Origin: JADHMP01 sp016779985
Lineage (GTDB): Bacteria; Bacteroidota; Bacteroidia; Flavobacteriales; Flavobacteriaceae
DNA: 64,000 bases
Direction: 5' to 3'
Assembly: GCA_016779985.1 (NCBI GenBank)
Contig: JADHMP010000005.1
Coordinates: 1 to 64,000 of the forward strand
Within the stretch, counting starts at the first letter, position 1. Every line of letters starts with the position of its first letter. The translations under genes and the position numbers were made by a program. The notes beneath the pieces were generated by a model. It was not told where the DNA came from and made no database searches. It saw only the letters and a program-made list of their open reading frames with translations. Below, piece by piece: positions 1 to 6,900 of this stretch.

Positions 1-188
1 TTTTTACCTATAAAGTAGATCAATATTACAATCCTCAAAGTGAGGGAAGTATAGCTCCTGATGACCCATTTCTCAACATTGATTGGAAACTCGACAAAAA
101 AAATTGGATTCTATCAGATAAAGATCGGCAGCATCCATATATAGAAAAAGCACGGCTTTTCGATTTCAAAGAAGATTTGTATGCCTAA
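1..188 (+). CDS. rfbC: dTDP-4-dehydrorhamnose 3,5-epimerase, C-terminal end (partial)
   Basis: The window opens inside this gene; the reading frame begins at base 3 and ends with TAA at 186-188. The visible 61 residues contain the family's C-terminal pattern: a Tyr-rich start (YKVDQYYNP), then EGSIAPDDP, an IDW tripeptide and an ILSDKD segment. The enzyme epimerises C3 and C5 of the dTDP-4-keto sugar in the rhamnose pathway. Its stop codon overlaps the start of rfbD at 181 by eight bases, so the two are co-translated. The N-terminal cupin core lies outside the window. Identity is supported by the neighbours as much as by the fragment. Confidence 0.85.
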   Translation, partial: FTYKVDQYYNPQSEGSIAPDDPFLNIDWKLDKKNWILSDKDRQHPYIEKARLFDFKEDLYA

Positions 189-1035
189 TTATATTGTTAC
201 AGGTGCCAATGGTCAATTAGCAAGATGTTTCAAAGCTTTACATTCAAACTTCCCTAGAATAAACCTTCACTTTGCTAATGAAGAGGAGATGGATATTACT
301 GATCGTCACAATTTGTCAGCCTTTTTTAAAAAAAAATCTTTTGATGGGATAATAAATTGTGCCGCTTATACTGCTGTTGATCAGGCAGAGAATGAGAAGG
401 AAAAGGCGCACATAATTAACATTCAAGGCGTAAAAAATATTGTTGAAATTTGCGAATTAAACAACTTGAAATTAGTTCATTTTTCTACAGATTATGTTTT
501 TGATGGTTCTATAAAAACCTTTTACAAAGAAACAGATCAATACAATCCATTAGGCATCTATGGTCAATCAAAGGCAAAAGGAGAGGAGATTATTTTTGAT
601 TCAAATATCAATGCGGTTGTGGTCAGAACCTCTTGGTTATTTAGCCCTTATGGGAAAAACTTTCTAAAAACTATATTAAACTTAGCAAAAAGTAAAAAGA
701 CCATTCAGGTGGTGAATGATCAATTTGGTCGGCCCACTTCCGGACTTTCACTTGCTAGGAACATACTCAAACACATAGAGCATCCAGATTTTTGGAAATT
801 TAGGTGCTTCCATTTCGCTAATAAAGGCAAAGCGTCTTGGTATGATTTAGCAAAGGAAATTGTAATTCAACAGCGGTTAGATGTTAAAATTGAGCCTATA
901 CAAACCAAAGATTATCCTACAATTGCAACTAGACCCAAAAATGCAGTTTTATCCACTAACCGATTTGAAAACACCTTACATTTGACCATTCCCAATTGGC
1001 AAACTGCCTTAAAGGAATGTTTGGAACACATTTAA
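181..1035 (+). CDS. rfbD: dTDP-4-dehydrorhamnose reductase
   Basis: This cytoplasmic short-chain dehydrogenase-like enzyme of 284 residues carries out the last step of dTDP-L-rhamnose synthesis, an NAD(P)H-dependent reduction. The glycine-rich nucleotide-binding loop is GANGQLA at residues 8-14. STDYVFDG is at 102-109 and the catalytic Tyr-x-x-x-Lys is Y127 to K131. These are the normal RmlD landmarks and the length is usual. The start overlaps the rfbC stop, and its TAA shares one base with the rfbB ATG at 1035. Rhamnose from this pathway normally goes into O-antigen or exopolysaccharide. rfbA would be expected upstream, outside the window. Confidence 0.94.
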   Translation: MPNYIVTGANGQLARCFKALHSNFPRINLHFANEEEMDITDRHNLSAFFKKKSFDGIINCAAYTAVDQAENEKEKAHIINIQGVKNIVEICELNNLKLVHFSTDYVFDGSIKTFYKETDQYNPLGIYGQSKAKGEEIIFDSNINAVVVRTSWLFSPYGKNFLKTILNLAKSKKTIQVVNDQFGRPTSGLSLARNILKHIEHPDFWKFRCFHFANKGKASWYDLAKEIVIQQRLDVKIEPIQTKDYPTIATRPKNAVLSTNRFENTLHLTIPNWQTALKECLEHI

Positions 1036-2036
1036 TGGCTAAAAAACAGAATATATTAATTACTGGAGGTGCGGGGTTCATAGGTTCTCATGTTGTTTTA
1101 GAGTTTATAAAAAAATATCCACATTATCAAATTATAAATTTTGATATTCTTAGCTATGCTGCAGATCTAAACTATGTTGCTGAGGTATCAAATGCGCCGA
1201 ATTATCATTTTGAAAAAGGAGACCTTAGAGAAAGGAAAACGGTGCAAAAGATCTTTTATAAATATGATTTTGACGCTGTAATTCATTTAGCAGCAGAATC
1301 GCATGTAGACAATTCCATAAAAGGCCCATTAGGTTTTGCGGCAACCAATGTAATGGGCACACTAAACCTTCTAGAAACAGCAAGAAACCATTGGGGTAAC
1401 CATCCGAAAAACAAACGTTTCTATCACATATCAACAGATGAAGTTTTTGGAAGCTTAGAGGATCAAGGGAGTTTTTCTGAACTAACAGCTTATGATCCGC
1501 GTTCACCCTATTCTGCCTCCAAAGCAGCATCTGATCATTTTGTTAGAGCTTATTTTCATACATATGGGCTACCAGTGGTATTGTCAAATTGTTCTAATAA
1601 TTATGGGCCTCATCAATTCCCAGAAAAACTAATTCCACTTTTCATTAAAAATATTGTGGAACAAAAACCATTGCCAGTTTATGGCACAGGGAAAAATATT
1701 CGAGATTGGCTCTATGTGGAAGACCATGCTAAAGCAATTGATCTTATCTTTCATAAAGGCAAAAATGGAGAAACCTATGCTGTTGGTGGAAACAATGAAA
1801 TTAGAAATATTGATCTAGTTGAAATGATCATTAAAATTATCGACAAAAAACTTAATAATCCTCAAGGCAGTTCTACCTCTTTAATTGAATTTGTCGAAGA
1901 TAGATTAGGTCACGACTATCGCTATGCCATAAATACCACAAAAATCGAGCAGCAATTGGGCTGGTCTCCCAAAACAAAGTTTGAAGAAGGGCTCTCAAAG
2001 ACTGTCTCCTATTTTTTGAGTAAGTTTTCAATATAA
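1035..2036 (+). CDS. rfbB: dTDP-glucose 4,6-dehydratase
   Basis: The 333-residue enzyme converts dTDP-glucose to dTDP-4-keto-6-deoxyglucose, the second step of the rhamnose pathway. The NAD-binding loop GGAGFIGSH is at 11-19. The catalytic Thr-Asp-Glu sits in STDEVFG (133-139) and the YSASK motif (159-163) supplies Tyr and Lys. I chose the ATG at 1035, which forms a TAATG junction with rfbD, rather than an in-frame ATG at 996: the latter would add 13 residues before the Rossmann strand and overlap rfbD by 40 bases. The gene order rfbC-rfbD-rfbB suggests one operon. Confidence 0.95.
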   Translation: MAKKQNILITGGAGFIGSHVVLEFIKKYPHYQIINFDILSYAADLNYVAEVSNAPNYHFEKGDLRERKTVQKIFYKYDFDAVIHLAAESHVDNSIKGPLGFAATNVMGTLNLLETARNHWGNHPKNKRFYHISTDEVFGSLEDQGSFSELTAYDPRSPYSASKAASDHFVRAYFHTYGLPVVLSNCSNNYGPHQFPEKLIPLFIKNIVEQKPLPVYGTGKNIRDWLYVEDHAKAIDLIFHKGKNGETYAVGGNNEIRNIDLVEMIIKIIDKKLNNPQGSSTSLIEFVEDRLGHDYRYAINTTKIEQQLGWSPKTKFEEGLSKTVSYFLSKFSI

Positions 2037-2069
2037 TTTGTAACTTTCTTAAAACAAAACTTAAATCCA

Positions 2070-2447
2070 ATGCTTGAAAAATCTTACATCAATACTGCCT
2101 TATTGTTTTTTCGCGTTTCTTTTTCACTCTGTTTAATGACACACGGCTATGGAAAATTGATGAAATTAATCAATGGTAATTTTGATTTTGCCGACCCTCT
2201 AGGCGTAGGATCAATACCGTCCTTACTTTTTACCGTGTTGGGTGAATTTATTGCACCCATTTTTATTATACTTGGCTATCGTACTCGCTTGGCTTTAATT
2301 TTTTCTATTATTACTACTGGAGTTATAGCTTTTGTTGTCCATGCAGACGATCCTTTTAAAGGAAAAGAAAAAGCGCTATTGTTCTGCATAGGTTTTATTG
2401 CACTCTACCTAACAGGATCAGGTAAATACAGTTTGAGAAAGTCCTAA
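2070..2447 (+). CDS. DoxX family membrane protein
   Basis: This is a 125-residue inner-membrane protein with about four hydrophobic segments (roughly residues 8-24, 45-65, 70-87 and 100-118). It has the DoxX-type early motif with THGYGKL near residue 24 and a conserved GEF near 57. DoxX proteins have been linked to thiosulfate or quinone redox chemistry in some organisms, but the role of small stand-alone members like this one is not known. It lies 33 bases after rfbB in the same direction and may be cotranscribed with it. Family assignment is fairly safe; function is open. Confidence 0.75.
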   Translation: MLEKSYINTALLFFRVSFSLCLMTHGYGKLMKLINGNFDFADPLGVGSIPSLLFTVLGEFIAPIFIILGYRTRLALIFSIITTGVIAFVVHADDPFKGKEKALLFCIGFIALYLTGSGKYSLRKS

Positions 2448-2466
2448 TTTAATAAAACATTAGTGC

Positions 2467-2496
2467 TTGTTATTTCTTTTGAAAATGGTATATTTG
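2467..2496 (+). promoter_or_regulatory. promoter of rplU-rpmA
   Basis: TTG at 2467-2469 and TATATTTG at 2489-2496 are separated by 19 bases. This is an exact match to the Bacteroidetes primary sigma consensus (TTG, 17-23 bases, TAnnTTTG). It lies 24 bases before the rplU start, giving a short leader. Confidence 0.75.
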
Positions 2497-2520
2497 CCCT
2501 CCAAAATAATATAATATAGC

Positions 2521-3084
2521 ATGTATGCAATTGTAGAAATAGCAGGGCAGCAATTTAAAGTTGCAAAAGACCAAAAGCTTTTTGTACATCGCTTAGCTGA
2601 TAAAGAAGGAGCAAAAGTCTCCTTCGACCAAGTTTATCTTCTAGATGATGGAAAAAAGGTTATTGTTGGCGCCCCGGCTATCACAGGTGCTTCTGTAGAA
2701 GCAACAGTAGTCAATCACCTCAAAGGAGACAAAGTGATTGTTTTTAAGAAAAAAAGAAGAAAAGGCTATCGAGTTAAAAATGGCCACAGACAAGCGTTAA
2801 CTGAGCTAGTGATTGAAAAAATTACAGCTTCTGGCGCAAAGGCTAAAAAGCCAGAAACTACGACAAACCCTAAAGAAGAAACAAAAGGGGCTAATAAACC
2901 AGTTTCTACAGGTAAAAAAGCTACCCCAGTAAAGGAAACAGTAAAGAAAGGAGCACCAAAAGAAGTTACAAAAGACTTTTCTAGTATGACCGTTTCTCAA
3001 CTTAAAGAAGAGGCTAAAGCAAAAGGTATTCAAGGGATTTCTTCAATGAAGAAAGCTGATTTAATTGCTGCACTATCTAAATAA
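2521..3084 (+). CDS. rplU: 50S ribosomal protein L21 with C-terminal extension
   Basis: Residues 1 to about 103 are standard L21: a YAIVEIAGQQFKV start, then the basic KKKRRKGYRVKNGHRQ segment that contacts 23S rRNA. The protein continues to 187 residues. A low-complexity Lys/Thr/Pro linker (about 104-150) leads to a compact C-terminal helical module, SQLKEEAKAKGIQGISSMKK, resembling SAP/Rho-N-type nucleic-acid-binding folds. Long L21 proteins are known from Bacteroidetes; L21 elsewhere is about 100 residues. It forms an operon with rpmA 16 bases downstream, under the promoter at 2467-2496. Confidence 0.96.
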   Translation: MYAIVEIAGQQFKVAKDQKLFVHRLADKEGAKVSFDQVYLLDDGKKVIVGAPAITGASVEATVVNHLKGDKVIVFKKKRRKGYRVKNGHRQALTELVIEKITASGAKAKKPETTTNPKEETKGANKPVSTGKKATPVKETVKKGAPKEVTKDFSSMTVSQLKEEAKAKGIQGISSMKKADLIAALSK

Positions 3085-3100
3085 CTAAAATAAGCTTACT

Positions 3101-3361
3101 ATGGCACATAAAAAAGGAGTAGGAAGTTCAAAAAACGGAAGAGAATCAGAATCCAAACGTCTTGGCGTTAAAATTTTCGGAGGACAAGCAGCCCGAGCGG
3201 GAAATATTATTATACGCCAACGTGGAACGGCTCACCGTCCTGGCGAAAATGTCTACTTGGGTAAGGATCATACGCTCCATGCCAAAGTTGATGGTATTGT
3301 AAAATTTACCAAAAAGCAAGACAACAAGTCGTATGTTTCTATAGAACCCTTCGAGGCATAA
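3101..3361 (+). CDS. rpmA: 50S ribosomal protein L27
   Basis: The 86-residue protein has the L27 signature: an N-terminal MAHKKGVGSSKNGRESESKR segment that reaches the peptidyl-transferase centre, then IIRQRGT and the HTLHAKVDG motif. The N-terminus begins directly with the mature-type MAHKK sequence, without the cleaved leader seen in some Firmicutes. It is the second gene of the rplU-rpmA operon and is followed within about 20 bases by a strong terminator. Confidence 0.97.
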   Translation: MAHKKGVGSSKNGRESESKRLGVKIFGGQAARAGNIIIRQRGTAHRPGENVYLGKDHTLHAKVDGIVKFTKKQDNKSYVSIEPFEA

Positions 3362-3381
3362 GTACTTGAATAAAAGAATAA

Positions 3382-3413
3382 AAAAATCCTGCTTAAAAAG
3401 CAGGATTTTTTTT
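3382..3413. terminator. bidirectional intrinsic terminator between rpmA and ahcY
   Basis: A perfect 13-bp inverted repeat (3382-3394 and 3398-3410) with core AATCCTGCTT / AAGCAGGATT and an AAA loop is flanked by an A-run on the left and a T-run on the right. It can therefore end transcription of rpmA on plus and ahcY on minus. Confidence 0.88.
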
Positions 3414-3453
3414 GGTATAAGCTTAAACAAGAATAACCATCAAACCAGAAGAA

Positions 3454-4773
3454 TCAATATCGATAATACTCTGGCTTAAACGGCCCTTTCACAGTCACTC
3501 CTATATATTCAGCTTGTTCTTGAGATAAAGCCTCTAATTCAACTCCTAAATGATCTAGATGGAGTGCAGCAACTTTTTCATCTAGGTGTTTTGGCAACAT
3601 ATATACTTTGTTTTCATAATTATCTGCATGCAACCAAAGCTCAATTTGAGCAAGTGTTTGGTTAGTAAATGAATTACTCATGACAAAACTTGGATGGCCA
3701 GTCGCACAACCTAGATTAACCAATCTTCCTTCAGCTAAAACAATCAGTTGTTTACCTTCTTCTAAGGTATATAAGTCAACTTGTGGTTTAATTTCTGACT
3801 TCGTATGGCCATAGTTTTCATTCAACCAAGCCATGTCAATCTCGTTATCAAAGTGCCCAATGTTGCATACAATAGCCTTGTCTTTCATGGCTAAAAAATA
3901 TTCTTTTTTGAGAATGTCTTTATTTCCCGTGGCGGTACAAACAATATCAGCATTGGCAACTACTGTAGACAATTTTTTAACTTCATAACCGTCCATTGCA
4001 GCTTGTAGAGCACAAATAGGATCAATTTCTGTAACGGTAACTATGGCACCTGCACCTCTAAACGAAGCAGCGGTTCCTTTACCCACATCACCATACCCAC
4101 AAACCACTACTCTTTTTCCAGCAAGCATCACGTCTGTAGCGCGTCTTATGGCATCTACGGCACTTTCTTTACATCCGTATTTATTATCAAATTTTGATTT
4201 AGTAACTGAGTCATTAACGTTGATGGCAGGGAGGGGTAGTGTTCCATTTTTCATTCGTTCATAGAGACGATGAACACCAGTAGTTGTTTCTTCAGAAAGG
4301 CCCTTAATATTTTCTATAAGTTCAGGGTAACGATCTAATACCATATTAGTCAAATCACCTCCATCATCTAAAATCATATTTAGAGGTTGTCTTTCTTCTC
4401 CAAAGAAAAGGGTCTGTTCTATACACCAGTCAAATTCTTCTTCGTTCATTCCTTTCCAAGCATAAACAGCTATACCTGCCTCTGCAATAGCTGCAGCAGC
4501 ATGGTCTTGAGTAGAAAAAATATTACAAGAGCTCCAAGTAACTTCAGCGCCAAGGGCCACCAAAGTTTCTATGAGCACAGCAGTTTGAATTGTCATATGC
4601 AAACAACCTGCAATTCGAGCTCCTTTTAATGGCTGAGAAGGGCCATATTCCTCCCTTAAAGCCATCAGCCCGGGCATTTCTTTTTCAGCTAAAGTAATTT
4701 CTTTTCTCCCCCACGAGGCAAGACCGATGTCTTTCACTTTGTAAGAACTCGGTTGGGTCATTTTCGTTTCCAT
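3454..4773 (-). CDS. ahcY: adenosylhomocysteinase (S-adenosylhomocysteine hydrolase)
   Basis: This 439-residue cytoplasmic enzyme hydrolyses S-adenosylhomocysteine to homocysteine and adenosine, keeping the methylation cycle running. Visible family signatures are SCNIFSTQDHAAAAI (substrate site), NDSVTKSKFDNKYGC (catalytic Lys and Asp), the NAD-binding VCGYGDVGKG loop and the C-terminal PFKPEYYRY ending, whose Lys and Tyr reach into the partner subunit's NAD site. It is transcribed alone from a promoter that overlaps that of the divergent phosphopantetheinyl transferase gene. A second in-frame ATG four codons in is equally possible as start. Confidence 0.96.
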   Translation of the reverse strand: METKMTQPSSYKVKDIGLASWGRKEITLAEKEMPGLMALREEYGPSQPLKGARIAGCLHMTIQTAVLIETLVALGAEVTWSSCNIFSTQDHAAAAIAEAGIAVYAWKGMNEEEFDWCIEQTLFFGEERQPLNMILDDGGDLTNMVLDRYPELIENIKGLSEETTTGVHRLYERMKNGTLPLPAINVNDSVTKSKFDNKYGCKESAVDAIRRATDVMLAGKRVVVCGYGDVGKGTAASFRGAGAIVTVTEIDPICALQAAMDGYEVKKLSTVVANADIVCTATGNKDILKKEYFLAMKDKAIVCNIGHFDNEIDMAWLNENYGHTKSEIKPQVDLYTLEEGKQLIVLAEGRLVNLGCATGHPSFVMSNSFTNQTLAQIELWLHADNYENKVYMLPKHLDEKVAALHLDHLGVELEALSQEQAEYIGVTVKGPFKPEYYRY

Positions 4774-4786
4774 AGTTGTATCTTTG
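4753..4786 (+). promoter_or_regulatory. promoter of the 4826-8398 operon
   Basis: TTG at 4753-4755 and TATCTTTG at 4779-4786 are 23 bases apart, at the upper limit of the Bacteroidetes consensus. The predicted transcription start (about 4792) is downstream of the TTG codon at 4784, which supports the ATG at 4826 as the start of the phosphopantetheinyl transferase gene. Confidence 0.55.
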
Positions 4787-4796
4787 TTTGAATCAG

Positions 4797-4825
4797 CAAA
4801 ATTACAATCTTTCTACGAAAATCAA
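4797..4825 (-). promoter_or_regulatory. promoter of ahcY
   Basis: Read on the minus strand, TTG (4825-4823), 18 bases, then TAATTTTG (4804-4797). This is an exact consensus match that puts the transcript start about 17 bases before the ahcY ATG. It interleaves with the plus-strand promoter at 4753-4786. Confidence 0.7.
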
Positions 4826-5464
4826 ATGCCTATCACCCATAAAGAAGTTATTGACTCAACCACTGAAATGATGTTGTGGCAAATTACAGAAAGTGAAAAC
4901 GAATTGAAAAAAGGCTTATCACTTTCCAAAGAAGCGCAAAACCGTCTTTCTGAAAGAAAAAGTGATTCTCATCGAAAAGGCTACCTAGCTGTTAGACAAC
5001 TATTAAATCAGCATGGTATTGCTCCTCAAATACATCAATATGAAGCTAACGGTGCTCCCTATTTAACTGATGGACGTTTTATCTCCATTAGTCATACCAA
5101 AAACATTGCAGCTATTGTAATTGCAAATTCTCCCATTGGTATTGACGTAGAACATTATCAACAAAAGATAATACAAATTGCGCCAAGATTTATGCATCAA
5201 AAGGAAATTGACAATACTACTCAAGAAAACAAAATGCACTACTACACTCATTTTTGGACTGCCAAAGAGGCCATATACAAAGTGTTTAATACAGCTGGAA
5301 CACATTTTGCTGAACAAATTTATATTCAGCCCTTTTCATCTGAAACAAAAGTTGGAAAAGGACATGTCAACATCAAGAACAAAATATTTAACTTCAAGTT
5401 ACACTTTTTTGATTTTAAAGATTATTGTGTTACTCTTGCCAAAGCTATAAATGTTAAATTATGA
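4826..5464 (+). CDS. 4'-phosphopantetheinyl transferase superfamily protein
   Basis: The protein of 212 residues should transfer 4'-phosphopantetheine from coenzyme A to a carrier protein. The magnesium-binding GIDVE is at 105-109 and WTAKEA at 144-149, the two halves of the Sfp-type active site, preceded by SISHT at 87-91. The length suits a two-lobed Sfp-type enzyme rather than AcpS. No polyketide or peptide synthase lies nearby, so the partner is probably the fatty-acid acyl carrier protein. The start is the ATG at 4826; an upstream TTG at 4784 overlaps the promoter. Its TGA overlaps the next ATG (5461) by four bases. Confidence 0.85.
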   Translation: MPITHKEVIDSTTEMMLWQITESENELKKGLSLSKEAQNRLSERKSDSHRKGYLAVRQLLNQHGIAPQIHQYEANGAPYLTDGRFISISHTKNIAAIVIANSPIGIDVEHYQQKIIQIAPRFMHQKEIDNTTQENKMHYYTHFWTAKEAIYKVFNTAGTHFAEQIYIQPFSSETKVGKGHVNIKNKIFNFKLHFFDFKDYCVTLAKAINVKL

Positions 5465-5721
5465 AGATTTCTGTTGAACTTACATTGACCCCTTTAAAAG
5501 ACGATTTTCGTACCTCAATTAAAGAATTCATAAAAACACTTAGAGGGTCAAACTTTATCATTAAGGAAACACCCTTAAGTACCCAAATCTATGGAGATTA
5601 TGATACCTTAATGAAATATTTGACTTCAGAAATAAAGGTCCTTTTTGAACAGGAAATGGCTTGTATGATGCATATCAAAATAGTAAAAGGTGATCGCAGT
5701 GATTATGTTGCAGATTTTTAA
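5461..5721 (+). CDS. thiamine-binding protein, YkoF/MTH1187 family
   Basis: This 86-residue protein matches the small PF01910-type family (formerly DUF77): a ferredoxin-like fold with an early MKISVELTLTPL strand, a helix, a GDYDTL turn and a late HIKIVKG strand. Family members bind thiamine or hydroxymethylpyrimidine. There is no signal peptide, so it is probably cytoplasmic. It overlaps the preceding gene by four bases and the following PnuC-family transporter by 17. With the TPP riboswitch and TonB receptor downstream, a role as a thiamine sensor or carrier in uptake is the best inference. Binding is inferred from the family. Confidence 0.75.
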   Translation: MKISVELTLTPLKDDFRTSIKEFIKTLRGSNFIIKETPLSTQIYGDYDTLMKYLTSEIKVLFEQEMACMMHIKIVKGDRSDYVADF

Positions 5722-6364
5722 CATTTCAATAGAAAGCTCTCTGACAGAATTTTTTTTTGGCCCCTACTTAGATTATTCTACTTCCCAAATATTTTTAGAA
5801 AGCATTGCAGCTTTGTTTGGCATTGCCAGTGTTTTATATTCTAGAATAAACAATGTGTGGGTTTTTCCCACTGGCCTTATTTCAACCTCAATTTATGTTT
5901 ATTTATTATGGCAATTTGAATTGTTGGGTGACATGATAATCAATGCATACTATTTCTACATGAGTCTCTATGGTTGGTATTATTGGACCCGCAAACAGGA
6001 GGGGCAAATACGTCACCCCGTGACTCGATCCTCTCTAAAAGATTGGAAAATAGTAATTATTCTTTTTTTGCTAACAGTAGTATTTATCACAATAGTTTAT
6101 TCAATTTTCAATAAGTGGAACAATGTTACAGCAATCGTAGATACAATAACTACAGGAATATTTTTTGTAGGTATGTGGCTAATGGCTAGAAGAAAAATTG
6201 AAAATTGGCTCTTTTGGATTGTTGGTGACTTGATTTCAATACCTCTTTATTTTTACAAAGGGTTAACAATTAGCAGCTTACAATATATTATATTTACGTT
6301 CTTAGCAACCTTAGGCTATTTGCAATGGAAAAGACACTATCTCAACAAGACAACAATTGTGTAA
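5705..6364 (+). CDS. PnuC-family vitamin transporter, probably thiamine (PnuT-like)
   Basis: The inner-membrane protein of 219 residues has about seven hydrophobic segments. It shows the PnuC hallmarks WVFPTGLISTSIYVYL and YYFYMSLYGWYYW, the aromatic motifs lining the substrate path. PnuC proteins move nicotinamide riboside by facilitated diffusion; Bacteroidetes PnuT paralogues in TPP-riboswitch loci are proposed to carry thiamine. Here a thiamine-binding protein precedes it and a TPP-riboswitch-controlled receptor follows, so thiamine is favoured. I use the ATG at 5705, since starting at 5690 would only add five residues. Nicotinamide riboside remains the alternative, because the next gene resembles the NadR kinase domain. 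Confidence 0.78.
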   Translation: MLQIFNISIESSLTEFFFGPYLDYSTSQIFLESIAALFGIASVLYSRINNVWVFPTGLISTSIYVYLLWQFELLGDMIINAYYFYMSLYGWYYWTRKQEGQIRHPVTRSSLKDWKIVIILFLLTVVFITIVYSIFNKWNNVTAIVDTITTGIFFVGMWLMARRKIENWLFWIVGDLISIPLYFYKGLTISSLQYIIFTFLATLGYLQWKRHYLNKTTIV

Positions 6365-6900
6365 AAGTAGTTTTATACGGTCCTGAATCTTCGGGGAAAA
6401 CAACCATTGCAGCAGCTTTGGCTGAAGCATTTCATACAGAGTGGGTGCCCGAATTTGCCCGAGAATTTCTTCAGCAGAAATGGGATAATACACAAGAAGT
6501 CTGTTCATTAGAAGATTTGCACACAATAGCAATTGGTCAAATGGAAGCAGAGAACAAGGCTTTACAAAAAGCCAATAAAGTCCTTTTTTGTGACACTAAC
6601 ATTTGGGTAACTAAAGTATGGTCTGAAACCCACTTTGATGGGTACTCAAGCCCCCAATTGAATCAATGGGCTCAAGGAGTAAATTATGATTATTATTTAT
6701 TGACATCACCTGACATTCCGTGGGAAAAAGACGATTTGAGAGACCGACCAAATCAAAGAGAAACCATGTTTGACTACTTTGAAAAAACGTTAGTTGAAAA
6801 TCATTTTCCCTACACTTGTTTAAAGGGGTCACACAAAAACCGTCTAAAGCAGGCTACTGAAGCGGTTCAAAATCTTTTAAAAAATCACTATGCTTACTGA
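6325..6900 (+). CDS. NadR-like P-loop ATPase/kinase (AAA_28 type)
   Basis: The 191-residue protein contains a Walker A loop GPESSGKT at 19-26, followed by VPEFAREFL, and a LLTSPDIPWEKDDLRDRP stretch. These are the features of the ribosylnicotinamide kinase domain of NadR. It lacks the NadR adenylyltransferase domain. A kinase coupled to a PnuC-family channel would trap the vitamin by phosphorylation. Given the thiamine context, thiamine could be the substrate, but nicotinamide riboside is the textbook alternative. The start at 6325 overlaps the transporter gene by 40 bases; no later plausible start precedes the P-loop. Confidence 0.75.
   Translation: MEKTLSQQDNNCVKVVLYGPESSGKTTIAAALAEAFHTEWVPEFAREFLQQKWDNTQEVCSLEDLHTIAIGQMEAENKALQKANKVLFCDTNIWVTKVWSETHFDGYSSPQLNQWAQGVNYDYYLLTSPDIPWEKDDLRDRPNQRETMFDYFEKTLVENHFPYTCLKGSHKNRLKQATEAVQNLLKNHYAY

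Noticed and set aside
996..1034. Upstream ATG at 996 as start of rfbB
   Set aside because: It adds 13 residues before the Rossmann strand and overlaps rfbD by 40 bases; the TAATG junction at 1033-1037 is the natural start.
4784..4825. TTG at 4784 as start of the phosphopantetheinyl transferase
   Set aside because: It lies inside the -7 promoter element, so it would not be transcribed; the ATG at 4826 fits.
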